Numbered from the stretch's first letter, positions 35,531 through 49,699 are shown. The stretch is 64,000 nucleotides of DNA from Pelobates cultripes (GCA_933207985.1 OW240913.1:331405519-331469518), one strand, 5' to 3'. The notes: generated by a model from the letters alone, not told the origin. Translations and numbers: made by a program.

Positions 35531-36795
35531 CCTAGCAGTATAGTGTCCCACGACTACCCCCCTTGCGGCAATGAAAGGGTTAAAAAACGATTTAATTCAC
35601 TTGCCAAATACCAGCGCCAAAGTCCTTCAGACTTCTTATAAATGAGTCTAGATATTTTTTCGATTTCTTGTTGCATCGAGAAGATCGTTTCTTTAATTTT
35701 GTGGAAGCCATCTCTAATAAAAAGCAAAACAAACAGAAAACGAATAGAGCACAAAAATGTGAAATATCGCTTTACATGAACTTTAATGAAGTAACACTGC
35801 ACATTGGGATTTAACCCTTTAATTGCTCCCTGGATGTGTCCTCTGGTATTTAGAAGATTACAGGACCTGTATGTGAGGGATCTAAATGTACGCAGGTATT
35901 ATTGGCGGCAACAAATTGTCCACTCATTCATTTAAAATGCCGAGACTCTAAAACCTGAATGTGATCACAGTCAGAAAGCTAAAGGAAACTGACTGAACGG
36001 CATTCTGGTTGTTTTATTGAGACAAATGGAAAGCAGAAAGAGGATTTGACAGATTATACTTTCCCCATCTTTGCCCATATGTACACAGAAAACGCACATG
36101 CTAAATATATATCATATAATTTCTGAACAATATGCAATGTTCCGTTTACCATGCTGCAAGAAACCACAAATTATGAAAATTAAAAAGGAAAATTAGCTTT
36201 GACATTTACATCCTGTTCACACTCTCGGCTATTGATAGAATGTCTACGCACTATAATGTTAGGAATACAAACATGAATTCCTAATTCCTCTATATTACTG
36301 GATTAGCAGTTTTGGTGTCTGGTGTTTAAACTTACCTTTTCTCCATCGCCGTGCCAGTCTTGCCACAGCTGGCCAAACCTCCAATGCTGATTATTTTGAT
36401 GATCTAAGCCAATTCAATGTTTACATGACAGAGATGACCGAAACCAGGCTGGGTGCCCAGTGGGAACAACGTACGTATCAAACGATGTCAAAAAGGTTTG
36501 GCATATTTGGTATATACTGGGACAGCACCATGGCAGCCCTGGCCTCATAACCACTGCATGTTACGGTGCTTTTATTGCTCTTTCGATAATGATGACTCCA
36601 TTTCGAAGGTGGTATGTTGAAACGTGAGCACTTTTAGACTAAGCACACAGGACTGGCCCTAGCAGGGGAAAAATATGTAGAAAATAATGTTGCTGGCATT
36701 GTTGCTTAATATTTTCAAAGAAATAAAATGGTAAAATGATCCCCTATTTTTAATGCATCAGATAGACAATACATTAAAAAAGCAAACAAAATAAA

Positions 36796-36900
36796 ACATA
36801 TATATATATGCGCTGATCGTCCACAGCATTAAAACCCCTGTCAGGTGAAGTGAGTAACATTGATTCTTTCATTACAATGGCACCTGTCAAGGCTGGGCTT
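36796..36900. mobile_element. Tc1-like terminal fragment
   Basis: TGCGCTGATCGTCCACAGCA, TTAAAACCCCTGTCAGGTGA, AGTGAGTAACATTGATT and ATGGCACCTGTCAAGG form a stretch I recognise as one end of a Tc1-like family common in fish and frogs. Preceded by ATATATAT. The other end and transposase are missing. The family recognition is from memory and not checked. Confidence 0.45.
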
Positions 36901-37027
36901 CCATGGTGCTTTGCCATTCTAAAAAATTCTAAAAAGCATGCAAAAACATCATGGTAGTAATAGTCCTACAACATCTGGGGATCTACTTCTTAGGAACCCC
37001 TGACTTAAACACTAATGCTATGTTAAG

Positions 37028-37969
37028 TAGACTTGCGTGCTGCTAAAATTTTAGTTTTGTCCAACTACACTTGGGCTAAAAAAAAATTTAGTTTGTTCAT
37101 TTGCCCATTATTGCGATAACTCCCTAAACTGGTACCCTTGTGGGATTGCCATATTTAAAGATACGAAATTAGGGAGTTAACTACAAAAAATGTGAAAGAC
37201 CAAAGTTATGTGGTGGTACACCCCCAAAAAATTAACTGGCTAGGACATAGTGTCCACCTGTGCCTTGTTGGTGGAAACTATTAAACTAAACTGGAAGTCT
37301 AGTGTCCCCTCCACCCCCCACCCATTAGCGGCGGGTGCGGGCCATAAATAATAATGTGGCGGATAAACTATTGTGCTCCCCAGCCTCAACCCATTGGCAG
37401 TGGGTAGGGGACCTAAATAATAATGAGCCCTCCAAACCCCTAGTCATCCCCTAATTAAAAAAAAAAATAGTTTCAGCGGTGGTTCGCGAGGTCGAGTGTC
37501 CGATTTTAGTTCCAGACACTCGACGACCAAGTGCCGCTGACTCCCCTCGTGCGAACAAGATGGCCGCCGTTTTCTATTCCAGGTGACATTCGGCTGTACG
37601 AACAGCGGCCGCCCAGGGAGCACTTAATAGCTGGTTCCCTTGTAGTTAATGAGCCAGGAGGGTGGTCAGCGTTCAGTAGTTTCAAACTACCGAACCAATA
37701 TATTCAATATACAGGTAGTAAAACAGGAAAATACCGAACAAAGAAGAAAAGGTCAATTAAAAGTCAATTTTCTTCACATTGGGGAACACAAAGAGGTAGA
37801 TGTAAACAAATGAAGAACAAATAGCACTGATGACATTTCGTCCAACAAGCAATTTGATCTTCGTTTTATTTGTTGTATTTCTATTTGTTCATTCATGATT
37901 TGGATGAATGGACGAATAGCCGAAATTGGGACGCAACTATGTTTGTCTGAAAATTAATGCCCAAGTCTA
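37028..37969. mobile_element. hAT-type MITE with ATGTTAAG/C duplication
   Basis: Starts TAGACTTG and ends CAAGTCTA, perfect 8-bp inverted ends. Flanks are ATGTTAAG (37020-37027) and ATGTTAAC (37970-37977), an 8-bp duplication with one difference. The interior has paired blocks such as CCCATTAGCGGCGGGTGCGG and CCCATTGGCAGTGGGTAGGG, also echoed at 56400-56700. A plus frame at 37531-37824 is open for 97 codons with no recognisable domain. Confidence 0.8.
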
Positions 37970-37979
37970 ATGTTAACCA

Positions 37980-40330
37980 TAATAACATGTTTTTGCTGCC
38001 TACCTAAATTACCTATGTTTATTGAAATTATCTGGGTCACTGATCTTCTTATATATAAAAGCTGCCTTTGGGGCTTTAAAGGAACATAATTGTGCATGTT
38101 CCCTCACGCGATAAGACACATATGCCTTATTTTGACAACTGCCTTAATTTTTGCAAGACTTCTCTCAGTTCCATGTGCAGCAACTCAAATCTTGTGCAAC
38201 CAAGCAAGCATATCTGTGTATCAGGTGTGTTTGTATAATACTCACGTAACAACGGAAGTGGCTTAAGGGTATATTCACTCAAATGATTTCATTTGTAGGA
38301 AGATAACACCATTTATTGTGATGACCAAGACCCTTGCTGCTTTATGATTTACCCTTGACTGACTGCCTACAGGGTTGTGTTATTGCATATGGATAACCTT
38401 AACTGTTTCATGAAGACATCAGCCCCTTCTCTACCGCCCCAATCAGCAATATTTTTCTTATTGCTCAAACACAGCTGTCTGGAGTGTCATTACTTATTTT
38501 CTAGAGAAGAAAGTTTCACTCTTAGCTCTCCGCAGTACAAATCTGATTACTGAACTACAACTTTAAGAAACCCCTGCTGTGTCCATTAAGATTTTTAAGT
38601 TATTGTTTTTTTATATATATTTTTTAGCTGTATCTATCATTATTATCATTTTCTACATAGCAAATGGCAAGAAGAAGCAGCAGAGAGGTCTCCCTGCTTC
38701 CTCATATTAGCCATCGACTAGTGTTGCAGAGGCTGCAAGTCCTTAGGACACTAGGTGAATACTTGATTTGCACACCATCGTTGTTTTTACACCATTAAGT
38801 AATATTCGTGTACGTATTAATGACATTGATGCATGCAACCTTGGGGAGCAGGACTCCTTAGAAACTAATGTACAGGTTGGTAGCCTCTAAAAATCAGAGG
38901 CAGGAGGACTTCAACATCTCTAGACAAAAACTGTCTTAAACATTCTATGAGACCCACCAACTGTTTAGAGTAAATTGTTATTACATTAGCAGCGTCTCTG
39001 GTTGCACAGAAGCCTTTTTTAAGTTGTTAGAGTAGAAACGTTGATTCTAATACCAGAAGAAAATTTACTGCCATTTTCCCAGGATGCCACTTTATTGAAA
39101 TGATTCATTGCCTGGCATTGTTGACACAGTTCATCTCCCATTTTTCAAAATGACCATTTTATAAATTTTAAGGTGGAATAAATATAAAAAATGTATAATG
39201 GACGGATTGTACAGCCCAACAGTTTTTTTGAGCTATCATAATATGCTCCTATTATTATTAATCTTTCAGATTTCAGGCAAAACATATTTTTAAAACAAGT
39301 TACAATTCGAGGAAACTATTTAAAATTGTACACTTATATAAATATCTAAATATCTAAATTCCAACCGCTTCCTTCACAGTGAGCAGAGCATAACTGAAAT
39401 ATCAAGTGACTTTGAATTAAACTAGAATTGACATATGCCACAATGTAACAGAACATGGTGTATTTGTGGAAATTCTGTTTAGTCAATGGGTGGGAGAGAG
39501 AAGCTTTCTCTTATTTTATAACAGTTTTTGTTTAAGCTTGAATTCCCAACGACTTATTTATATGTAAGCAATGACAGCTGTAATCATGTTTTAAATCTTG
39601 CCTTGTATCCTTTAGTTATAATGTTGTTCAATTAATATTCAGAATAATGGGAGTGATGTCCTCTTTGAAAAAAGACTTGAACGCAGGCCAAAGCTTTGGG
39701 AAGCCGATTCTCAAGAGGATTAATCAGCATTTAAAACTTGCATTAATAATAATAAAAAAAAAAATCTGATCTTCTACTGTGTGGCGTACATAATACTTTC
39801 GGTTTTTAAGCATTTTATTTTAATAGTGTTGCATTCTTTGTCCTGAAATTTAAAAGGATTGCAAAGTCTAACTCCTTCAATTCGATGCTGGTTTGATGGA
39901 ATGAACATGTTAGTTAGATATTACTTACAGTATTACTGAAGAGGAGAGCAAATAGCTATGCAGGAATGTATTAAAGAAGATAAAACCCACATATATAAGG
40001 ACGTGACCATTAAACCATGATATTTATTCCTGAGATAAGAACAGTTTGATGGTAATATAGAGGTATAGAGGGTCTCTAATTTAATGTGTCCACATAATAG
40101 CTGATAATTGAACAAGGAAGAGACAAAGGATAACTTGAATAGAAGTTATAATAATGGTTAAACTCAGACATCTAGATACAGTACGTGCTTATTCCATCAT
40201 TGATGCTAGACGGGATCTCCACTGGGAGAAAGCAGCTCCTTCAACAAATGGAAGTGCATCTTTTCTTTTGTTGTGCTTATCTTATCGTATCCATATTGGA
40301 TGACGCATCTGTAATGATATTAAATACATG
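37980..40330. other. No gene recognised
   Basis: A 2.3-kb AT-rich stretch with no transposon end, tandem repeat or convincing exon that I can see. It may be unique intergenic or intronic DNA. Confidence 0.45.
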
Positions 40331-40339
40331 GTAATATTT

Positions 40340-40850
40340 TATTTTATTTGTAGACGTACCCTACCTGACTGCTGACCCCAACTGCCCCCGCCATCAGCTC
40401 TCAGCAGGCTGTGACTCCCCAAGCCTACTCGGCACCCTCTTCCACTGTACTGTGCTGGACAGGAATTCCACAAGCTGTGACAAAATGAGAACAAAACAAA
40501 CACCAAGCACAACCCACACAACACAAACGACATGACATAGGGAGGGCGGGCAGGAAAGCTATGATTTCCACACTTCTTCTGACAGACTGGTAAGTCACCT
40601 CCCTACTTCCACCTTTTTATCACTTCTCCATGTTTTGCTACAATTGTATCCCTTTAAGTCCCAACCCCTTAGCTCTGACAGTAGTCAGGTCCCCCTTTCC
40701 TTGGCAGTCTAGGTAAGTACATGACTGCTGACCCCAACCATACTCCCGTTGCCCAATAATACACATGAAGCCTAGGTTTGATGGGTAAGGGCAACGGCCA
40801 CAGCTTTATTTAATGTAAACACCAAATGCCAGAAAACATATCATCCTGTC
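40340..40850. repeat. Unclassified block with a direct repeat
   Basis: GACTGCTGACCCCAACTGCC (about 40367) recurs as GACTGCTGACCCCAACCATA (about 40724), each preceded by GTA.C.T..CT. The block is richer in C than its surroundings. It could be an LTR-like or MITE pair, but no termini or target duplication were found. Confidence 0.35.
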
Positions 40851-40855
40851 AGCTG

Positions 40856-41404
40856 TTAAAGGGACACTCCAGACACCCAGACCACTTCTATCCATTGGAG
40901 TGGTCTGGGTGCCAACTCCCACTACCCTTAACCCTGTAAGTGTAATTATTGCAGTTTTTTACCTTGCAGGGTTAACTCCACCTCTAGTGGCTGTCTACTA
41001 GATAGCCACTACAGGGCACTTCCTGATTCATAGCACAGATTATTTGTGCAAGAGCGTCACTGGACGTCCTCACGCTGTGTGAGGACCTCCAGTGTCGCTC
41101 ATTTCCCCATAGGAAAGCATTGAAATGCATTTTCAATGCTTTCCTATGGGGAGCGCTAATGCGCATGCGCATTAGGTCTCCCCGGCCAGTGGGCCGGATC
41201 AGTCTTGCCCACCGGCTGATGCAATGCAGAGGAGGAGCGGCAGCAGAGGAGGAAGCAGCAACGTGGGGCATCGTCGCTGCCTCAGGTAAGTTACTGAAGG
41301 GGTTTTCACCCCTTCAGCAACCGGGAATTGGGGGGTGGGAGGGAGAGGGTACCTGCAGTGCCCGGAAAACTGATTGTTTTCCTGGCACTGGAGTTTCCTT
41401 TTAA
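40856..41404. mobile_element. TTAA MITE with serial hairpins
   Basis: TTAAAGGGACACTCCAGACA at the left and CACTGGAGTTTCCTTTTAA at the right, on TTAA (40856-40859 and 41401-41404). The subterminal hairpin CACCCAGACCACT/AGTGGTCTGGGTG (40874-40886 and 40899-40911) matches the copy at 10265. Further stems lie at 41000-41170 (for example GAAAGCATTGAAAATGCATT-type pairing and ATGCGCATGCGCAT). Confidence 0.85.
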
Positions 41405-44400
41405 GAAGCTTCTCCAACAGACAGCACATAGTCAGAAGGTTCAAATGACGAATCAGGTCCACACCAATAGCTAACCACTTATTCCAGTGCTAAAGGGATG
41501 TGAGCACATATACACACTGACTAATCAATTATAATAAACTTTAATCATTTGTTAAACATACTAAACTCTGTTTTAATTTACGAACTAAAATGTACTAAGA
41601 AATGCAAACTTAAACATTGATGCACAAAGTATCAAACTCGTATATCTCCAGTGAGACAGTGAACTGATTCATATTAACAAACACTTGTGCAAAGAAAGAC
41701 GTCGAACACCTTCGAACACCTTCACCTGTGGGTACATACCTTTACTTCCATTAGTCCCTATCAGAGAACTTAATTGTTTTTAGTGTGTGGGCACTGTTAT
41801 ATAATAACAAGTATATAAGATACCAGAGACCATAAGTTACTGAGATCCACTGGAAAAAGGCAACAGCTTTTTGGTATCCAGCCGAAAGGTCAGTACATGT
41901 GATAGCACATCAAATAGGTAATACGTTTGCACTTTATTGATGTTAATGGATAGTGTATATATTTACTAGTTATGAACTTTATGTCTATGCACTTTACATT
42001 GTATACTAACTGTCTAGTATATGAAATGCATTCAATAAAAAAAAAAAAATACTTCTTTAATATCATGTATTGGTGTGCTGTGGGTTTCTTATAATGTCTT
42101 TGCATGGTCTTTTTATACCGTTTCTAGCACCCTGTTCGAATTAGTGCATGTTACACTGGGTTACCAACTAAAGTTGAGCACTTACTATATATTTTGTAAG
42201 TAAAAAAACATAGGAAGTCACATTCCTTGACTCCTTGTGCAGGTCAATGTGTAGAGTCCAAAGATTATATGGTTAATTACATAAATCATATGGTTAATTA
42301 CACGGGAGCCGAGGACACCCACATTAGGTGCAATATGTAGGTATTTTTTACAATAATGCTTGTTGGGTTACTTTTTATTATTCTGATGTAGTTTTTTTAT
42401 TTATTTATTTTTATTAATAATTATGTTCCATAAGCTCACTCTTTCTGCCTTTTCTTTTTAAACCGCAGTGTTTCCATTTTTCTTAGATAAATACTGCTGT
42501 ACATAATGGTATGATATATATTTCTGGGAACTATAGTTCAGCTGTTTGCTTTCTACAGTAAACACTAACAATGGAACTACAACACCCAGAAAATTCTGCA
42601 GTGCTCATCAACACAATACACATCCTTATTACTTTGAGTGCCAACAAATGCCATAGAATTGTACAAACAACAGTGTATAAAAGTATATATGTAATAAATG
42701 GACAAATACTCATACACACGTAAGGAAGGTCCTATAATACCAGTTTGGTGGAGGGCATTGTAATAATCATCTGTATCTTGTTACCCGAGTTATCTAAATG
42801 GGTCTGTGCCCTTTTAGGAGATGACTACATGCTTTGTCCATGTTTTGATACGAATCTTGCCTGGCTTTACTGTACTGATCAGCATATATCAGTTTCCTTT
42901 ATCGGAACCATAAATTTACCGTACGTACAATCAGCACTCACAAACTTCAGAGGATGCAGAGACTCCCATCCCACATACTGGCAACAAATTCAACAAATAT
43001 TAAAATAGCCACCTTGCAAGACAATGTTTCAGCTCTTTTTGAGCCTTTGTCAAATCAGATAAAGTGGCATACATGTTTACTGTATGCCGTACTTATGTAC
43101 CTACCTACTTTAATTTCTTTAAGGATTTGTCAAAGAAAACTAGACTTAGTAACACTTCCAATGCAAATAAGTCACTGAATTAATACATTATATTACTCTC
43201 ATTTTAGTCCTAGTGAATTTATATCTTCCTATTGTAAACCAGTCTAGTTTTAAAACATATAAAATACCCTGGTGGCTGAATAAATTAGTAAAATTTTATA
43301 TTATGCACATTTTTAGGCAGGAAGATTAAACAGTACTAAGCTGTGCAATGCATTTCTCTTGTTGCTAAGTGGTTAATAAAAGCAAACCAAGGCTAATAAT
43401 AATAATTTTGTGGCACAACCGAATATTCTAATTTTTTAATGGAGAAAATGCATTCTTAAATTAAATATTCAGAATAAGTAAAAGGAATGATAAGAAAAAA
43501 ATAGTATATGTTAGAATGAATATAGTTCCGCACGCAAAAGACATTTGATTTGCTGTGTATAAAAAGCCGCCTGGAATCTGTACAAATCAGTGCAAGAAAA
43601 AAAAAAAGATAAAAAAATACATAATGTTCATAAATTGTCCATAATTGTATGGATTTTAAATATAAAAGTTGGCAGTGGAAAAAGCTAAAAGCCATTACGA
43701 AAGATACTATTGTGAAATACATCAGTAGCAGCAATTCAAAATCTTATTAAAAAAATGAACTGGAGATTTTTTACAAAAAAAAAGAAAATTTGATAACTAT
43801 GCTTAAAAGTCTTGTCTCGATGTTTACGACAATGCTCACATTGTTCAGCATGACACGGCCTAATGCATATATGAATCATATTTGAAAAGAGCTTCTAATT
43901 AGCATGAATACTCTTCGTATCTGAAGGTCGTTTATTTTGTAGCTAAGCATCGCTAAAGCAGTCACTCTTAGAAACAGCTACTAGATTAGGAGATTTAGGT
44001 CTCTTGTCTTATTTGACATTAGGCCTTAGATTTCATAAAAATAAAAAAAATAAAAAAAATAAATAAAAAAGTATTCAATAGCAACAAACTTTAAGAACAG
44101 TATGTGAACTGATGATAAGTAGAATTGTAGTTATATCAATAATTTTTTTAACTACTTTCTATAGGGAGGAAATATAATTCTGTATTTATAAACTTTAATT
44201 TTTAACTTCATTTATTGTGTTAGTGATTTAAAAAAATAATTATTGTATGCAATTATTTCATTGTATTCAATATAATGTGCCATAGAATTATTACAAGAGG
44301 GAACAGTGAATACCTAAGTAAGACTGTATATCGGGTGCAGACTGGAGTAGCAAGCCCTGATTAAAAGAGTTTAGGATCTAATAATCTGTATGTCACAAGA

Positions 44401-45138
44401 GGAATCTCAATATTTGTTTAAGGGACTAAAGGGACTTTGACATCTCAAATAGTTGTATCTGGCTTGGGTTTTAAAGCTATCTGTTTTAGAGCACTGATCA
44501 ATGAGCAGTCCAAACATGTTGATTGACTCCCTGTGCTAACATCAAGATATGTTAAACAGGTATTCCGTTTAGATGAGACCATTAGAACAGTCTAATATTT
44601 AATGTACATTAGTGGATTGAAATAAAGATGGTATATATACCAAATTACATTGATTAAAACTGTAACAGAAACCCAACAGAAACCAGGTAAGATCAATGGA
44701 GATAGTACAAAATTCAGCAACGTGTTTTATTGTGTGAAACCATTGGTGTCTGGCTAACTAAAAATCACTGTTATCCATGTATAAATTTATATACATTGTG
44801 GTGGATCCTGTCCTTGTAACATACTTTTTCCCCAAAAGAGCTGTTCACTATCCCCCTAGTTCAGTACATTCCCTTTCTCCGAACGTTTACTACTGAACGT
44901 TTTCTCTCTGGCAGTTGTTCAGCTACAAAAACTTCCAATCAGTCTCCATTGGCACTAAGTCTCTTGAACGCGGATACGGCTAATTGACTTCATGGCTCCC
45001 GTCACATTGAGCCACTGTTTTTCCCCCATTTCGATGGAACTATTTTGTGTTTAGTCCTATAGATAACATTGGGAGATCAGGATTTGCACAAATGTTACCA
45101 TGATATAAATCCCAAGTTTTTTCACTAGAAAAGTTACT
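41405..45138. other. No gene recognised
   Basis: 3.7 kb of AT-rich sequence with A-runs (42037-42049, 43597-43607, 44036-44070). At 43020-43060, AATGTTTCAGCTCTTTTTGAG followed by CTTTGTCAAAT looks like a fragment of a Penelope-like terminus. Nothing else is recognisable. Confidence 0.4.
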
Positions 45139-45146
45139 GATTGAAC

Positions 45147-45840
45147 CAGTGGCGTAGCAAGGGGTCGGTCAACACCAGACAGCACATTTTGGGGGTAGGC
45201 AAGGTCCCTGCTGACTCCCATACTCCCTCCCATCCTGTGAGTGAGACCTGGCAGCGATCCTGCTCTGCTTGCCAGGTCCCCTTCATGCGGTGCAGTGAGT
45301 GAGGGGAAGTGGCGGGGCAGGAGGCATGGGAATTGAGGTCACTTCCTGTGCCTCCTGTCCTGCGAGTGAGGAGGAAGAACAGCCTGACAGAGACATCAGG
45401 TAGACTCTTTCCTGCACATACCCCCTCCCCCCCCGCCTCCCTGACAGTCCCCCTCCCTCCCCTGAACAGATTCCCTCTCCCCCTGCCTCCCCTGCACATA
45501 TCCCTCCCCCTCCTGCACATAACCCTCTCCCTCTGCCCTTCTGCACAGATCTCCTCTCCCCCCACCTCTTCTGCATAGATTCCCTCCCCTGCCTCCCTGA
45601 CAGTCCCCCTACCCTGCATCCCTGACAGTCACCCCCACCCCCTGCACAGATCCCCTTCCCCTGCCTCCCCAGCACAGATCCCCTATCCCCCTGCCCCTCC
45701 TGTACAGATCCCCTCTCTCTCTGCCTCCCTGCCTCCTCCTGCACCGTCCCCGTCCCTCCCTGCACAGATCCCACTCAGTCCCTGCATCTTCTACAGCACC
45801 CCTTCACACACTCTCCCTCCCTGCCAAAAATCTAAAAGTA
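45147..45840. repeat. hAT-like end plus C-rich minisatellite
   Basis: Starts CAGTGGCGTAGCAAGGGG, similar to the CAGTGGCGTA start at 47178. From about 45410 to 45790 it is a C-rich minisatellite with units like CCTGCACAGATCCCCTCTCC and CCTGCCTCCCTGACAGTCCC. I could not find a matching right end, so the element may be truncated. Long minus frames across it are by-products. Confidence 0.6.
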
Positions 45841-46384
45841 TATGTTTTTAAAATGTGTATTAAAAAATTTAATTCAATAAGCGTGTTTCCTTTCACACCA
45901 ATTCAAAGTTAAATATACGGACAGCTAATGGCACCAGACATGTTTTAACAAAGCTCCGACAGAGTCCCGCACTTACCTGATATTTACCGCGAACACAAGC
46001 GTTGTTCCAGACCTGCAACACCTCACCCCTCCAGCATAAGGTATGGGGCTTGCCTGATATCAGGCTTTCAATTTAAAAGGCCGGTGGAGCGCCTACTTTC
46101 CAAGATGGCACCAGCGGCGCTACGAGTAGCTTAGACCTCAGAAGAGTCCCATGAAGACGAGGAGTCTCATGCCTCAAATGAATCCAACGGTGCAAACAGA
46201 GAGTCAGAGACAGATGAGGACTCTTCCCCTCCATTTTACATCTATCAACATTTTTACAAATCCTCTAGAGAACATTGCATCTATTTACCCTTACCTAGTT
46301 ATTTCCAGCTAGAATGTACCATCACCTGTCTTCTCAGTTATTCTCATCTCAAACAAAGTTTATTTCACTCCTTCTTGTCCTCCA

Positions 46385-46856
46385 CTGAAACAAGATGCCT
46401 CTTTACAAGCCAGAGTGTATGTAGGGGATGTAGTGTGTGTAGGGGATCCAGAGTGTGTACAAGGGATGTAGTGTATGTGTGTGTGGGGGATGTAATGTGT
46501 GTAAGTGGTGTAGTATGTGTATAAGGGATGTAGTGTGTGTGTCTGGTATGTAGTGCATGTAGGAGTGCAGTGTGTCTAGGGGTGAAATGTGTGAAAGGAG
46601 CAATGTGTGTGTGAGGAGTGCAACATATGTGTGAGTGATTCAATGTGTGTGTGAGGGGTGCAATATGTGTGTACAGGTTGCAGTGTGTGTGAGGGGTTCA
46701 ATGTGTGAGTGAGGGGAGTAGTGTGTGTGAAGGGGGAAGTGTATGTGAGGGGTGCAGTGTGTGTGCGGGGTGAAGTGTGTATGTGTAAGGGGTGCAGTAT
46801 ATGAATTTGTTGGGTGGTATAGGCCAATATTGTGTGTGTGGGAGACACATGGAGGC

Positions 46857-46913
<57 letters not shown>

Positions 46914-47135
46914 AAAATGAACTGTATATCCCCCCTCTCTTCTTACCTTTGGCCAGGAGGGGGGACATTGCAAGCCCTGGTGGTCTGGTGATGAGTGAAC
47001 TCTAGCTAACAGCTTATCTGGCTAGAGTTTACTCGTGCAAGATCTGGCCTGTCACAGCATTGCCATGGTAATTGCGGCAAAACTCTGAGTTTGCAAGAGG
47101 GCCATACAGAACCCAGAGGAACTCCAGGCTAGAGG
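46385..47135. repeat. GT-rich minisatellite and relative of the 27.8-kb element
   Basis: Bases 46410-46830 are a degenerate ~20-bp repeat (GGGGTGCAGTGTGTGTGAGG). An AT microsatellite (46855-46910) follows, then a right module (CCCTGGTGGTCTGGTGATGA at about 46974, CACAGCATTGCCATGGTAAT at about 47056) that also occurs at 30240 and 30349. It is therefore a relative of the hAT-like element at 27775-30643 with a different tandem repeat inside. Ends not defined. Confidence 0.6.
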
Positions 47136-47177
47136 CTCCTGCCAGATTAAACTGGCTCTGAGCCATAGCCATCTCAG

Positions 47178-48354
47178 CAGTGGCGTACACACAATCCATG
47201 GGGCCCTGGAGGGAAACTGATCCGTGTCCCCCCCATACTCCCCCCACTCCTCCCCTGACAGAAACACACACACATACATACATACAGACGCACACACACA
47301 CATAGACACATACAGACAGACAGATACATAAAGACACATACACACAGACAGACACACACACACACACATATACATACAAACAAACAGACAGGCACACATA
47401 CATACAAACAGACACACACACACAGACACATACATACAGACAAACACACACACAGACACAGACAGGCACACACACAGACACATACATACAAACAGACAGG
47501 CACACATACAGACAAACAGACAGACACATACATACAGACACACACACACAGACAGACACACACACACACACACAGACACATACATACAGACAGACAGACA
47601 CACACACACACATAAGACACACATACATAAAAAGACACAAACATGCAAACAGACAGGCACACAAACACATACAAGCAGACACACACAGACATGCAGACAG
47701 ACACACGCATGCAGACAGACACACACACACACATACATACAGACAGGCACGCATACTGACACACAGACAGACACATACATCCAGACAGACACACAGACAC
47801 ACAGACACACAGACAGACACACACACACACAGACAGACCCATACAGACAGACGCACACATACATTCATACAGACCGGCATACACACACACAGACATACAC
47901 ACACAGACAGACACATACAAAGAAACACACACACACACACAAAATGTTTACGTCACCCTCCTGTTTCCTACCTTTTGTAGGAGGGTGACTTTCCCTGGGG
48001 GTCCAGTGATGGCTCAGGTTGATGGGAGTCAGAGTACCCACTCTGACTTCCTCTGCTTCCTCCCGCACAGGCTTTGTGTATGCTGGGAAGAGTGATAGGC
48101 AGTCACTTCCTCCCAGCAGTGATGTAATCACTGGGAGCCCAGTCGCACTGTTAAAGTGCCCAGCGCTGACCGGGCCCCCTGACAATCCATCTCCATTGCA
48201 TCTCCCCTTGGATGGCGGTTTGCCGCGCGGGCCGGGTCCCCAAAAGATGGCGCCGTGTACCCGGTAACAGGGGTCCGCAGGTTGGCCGGGCCCCCTTGTA
48301 GTGACTGGCCTGGACGCAGCTGCGACCCCTGCGAACGCTGTACATACGCCAGTG
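47178..48354. mobile_element. hAT-like element carrying a CACAGA microsatellite
   Basis: Left end CAGTGGCGTACACACAATCC, right end GTACATACGCCAGTG, with flanks CATCTCAG (47170-47177) and CACTTCAG (48355-48362), matching at 6 of 8 bases. The same left and right modules occur at 57231-57973 (GGGCCC.GG.G.GAAA near the left; GCAGCTG.GACCCCTGCGA near the right). The interior 47263-47941 is a long CACACAGACA-type microsatellite. No protein is encoded; Cys/Val-rich minus frames reflect the repeat. Confidence 0.72.
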
Positions 48355-48461
48355 CACTTCAGTACACTAACGTCTGCTACCACTCTTCTTATTGAGCAGT
48401 TCCACTCTTCCTATATTTCGAGGGGAGCTGTAGCTTAGAGATAAACTACAAATTTTTTACA

Positions 48462-48583
48462 AAGGGTAAAATGGATAAAAAGAAGGTAATAAACTTGTAT
48501 AGATCAAATAGTTCTTCACCCCAGAGCTGGTTATAGCTTTCACAAATGTGAGTTTATTACCTTCTTTTATCCATTTTACCCTT
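48462..48583. repeat. Near-perfect inverted repeat, Penelope-type hairpin
   Basis: Left arm 48462-48494 (AGGGTAAAATGGATAAAAAG...) pairs with right arm 48552-48583 with a single-base length difference. Downstream, a ~90-bp unit (ATCCGGAC.GA.CAACTCCTGA) is repeated in tandem at about 48655-48800. Hairpin plus flank resembles the structure at 28164-28286 and may be a Penelope-like terminus. Confidence 0.65.
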
Positions 48584-49699
48584 GGATCTTGGCGTATTAC
48601 ACTATGGTCTGTCGTATCTCCCCTTTGTCTCTCCACATATATGGACATTTTAACCATCCGGACAGACCAACTCCTGAGGATTGTACCCCTATCTTATCCT
48701 GGTATATTAGTGAGACTTTTATATGAATATTTTACTATCCGGACGGATCAACTCCTGAGGATTACACCCCTATTTTATCCTGTTATTTTAGTGAGACTTT
48801 TAATTTTCTATCATTCTCTCTATTTGCACAGGCTCACTTGTTGTTGCACTATTATCTAAACCATTTGGTCTGTTTTTTTTTTTATTGTATACCAATTGTT
48901 ACTAGTCTTGGGTGTAGCCCTTACCTCCTTCTCATTTAATCTTGTTTTATTAATGGTCTTGAAGGATTCCCTCTTTTGGGTTGCTGCCCCCCCATTCTGT
49001 TATCTAGCGCTGACTCTCCCCCCCCCTCCCTTGTGCTGTATATTGGCCCAAAACACACATGCCTGCATGCATGCACTCAAACGTAACACACACACAAACA
49101 CACACGCATGCACAGACACTAACAGAGCAATTTATAAATAAAAAAGATCCATTAACCCCTTAAGGACACAGCTTCAGAAGCTTGACTTACGCTTAATGAC
49201 ACAAGCAATTTTTGCATTTTCTTGCTGTTTGCGTTCAACTGCAATTTGCATCTCTCTCATTTATTGCACCGACACATATTATATACTGTTTTTTAAAGGA
49301 CAGAAAGGGCTTTAATTTGATATAACATATATATATATAAATGCTTACTTATTATAAAAAAAATACAGAAAAATGCAAAACAAATGAAAAATATTGGGGT
49401 TTTTTTTACAGTTTTTGCAATAATAATGTGTGCATAATTAGTGCAGGTTAAGGAAAGTAATTAAAAATAAATTTATTTATTTGTTCTGATTTACAGAATA
49501 TATAATGTGTCTGGGATTTTAAGTTTTTTTTGGTAGTTACAGGTCACAAAGCACAAGGAGTAAAATAAACTTTTAATGTGGAGCGATTTTAGAATTTGGT
49601 ATGTTTGTCTTGTAAGCTTAATAGCCATAAAAGAAAACAAAATTGCCACACAAAAGTATATATTTATATAAAGTAGACATCACGGGCTATTTACCTAAG

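Noticed and set aside
47029..47940. 303-codon minus-strand frame rich in Cys and Val
   Set aside because: It is a translation of the CACAGA microsatellite.
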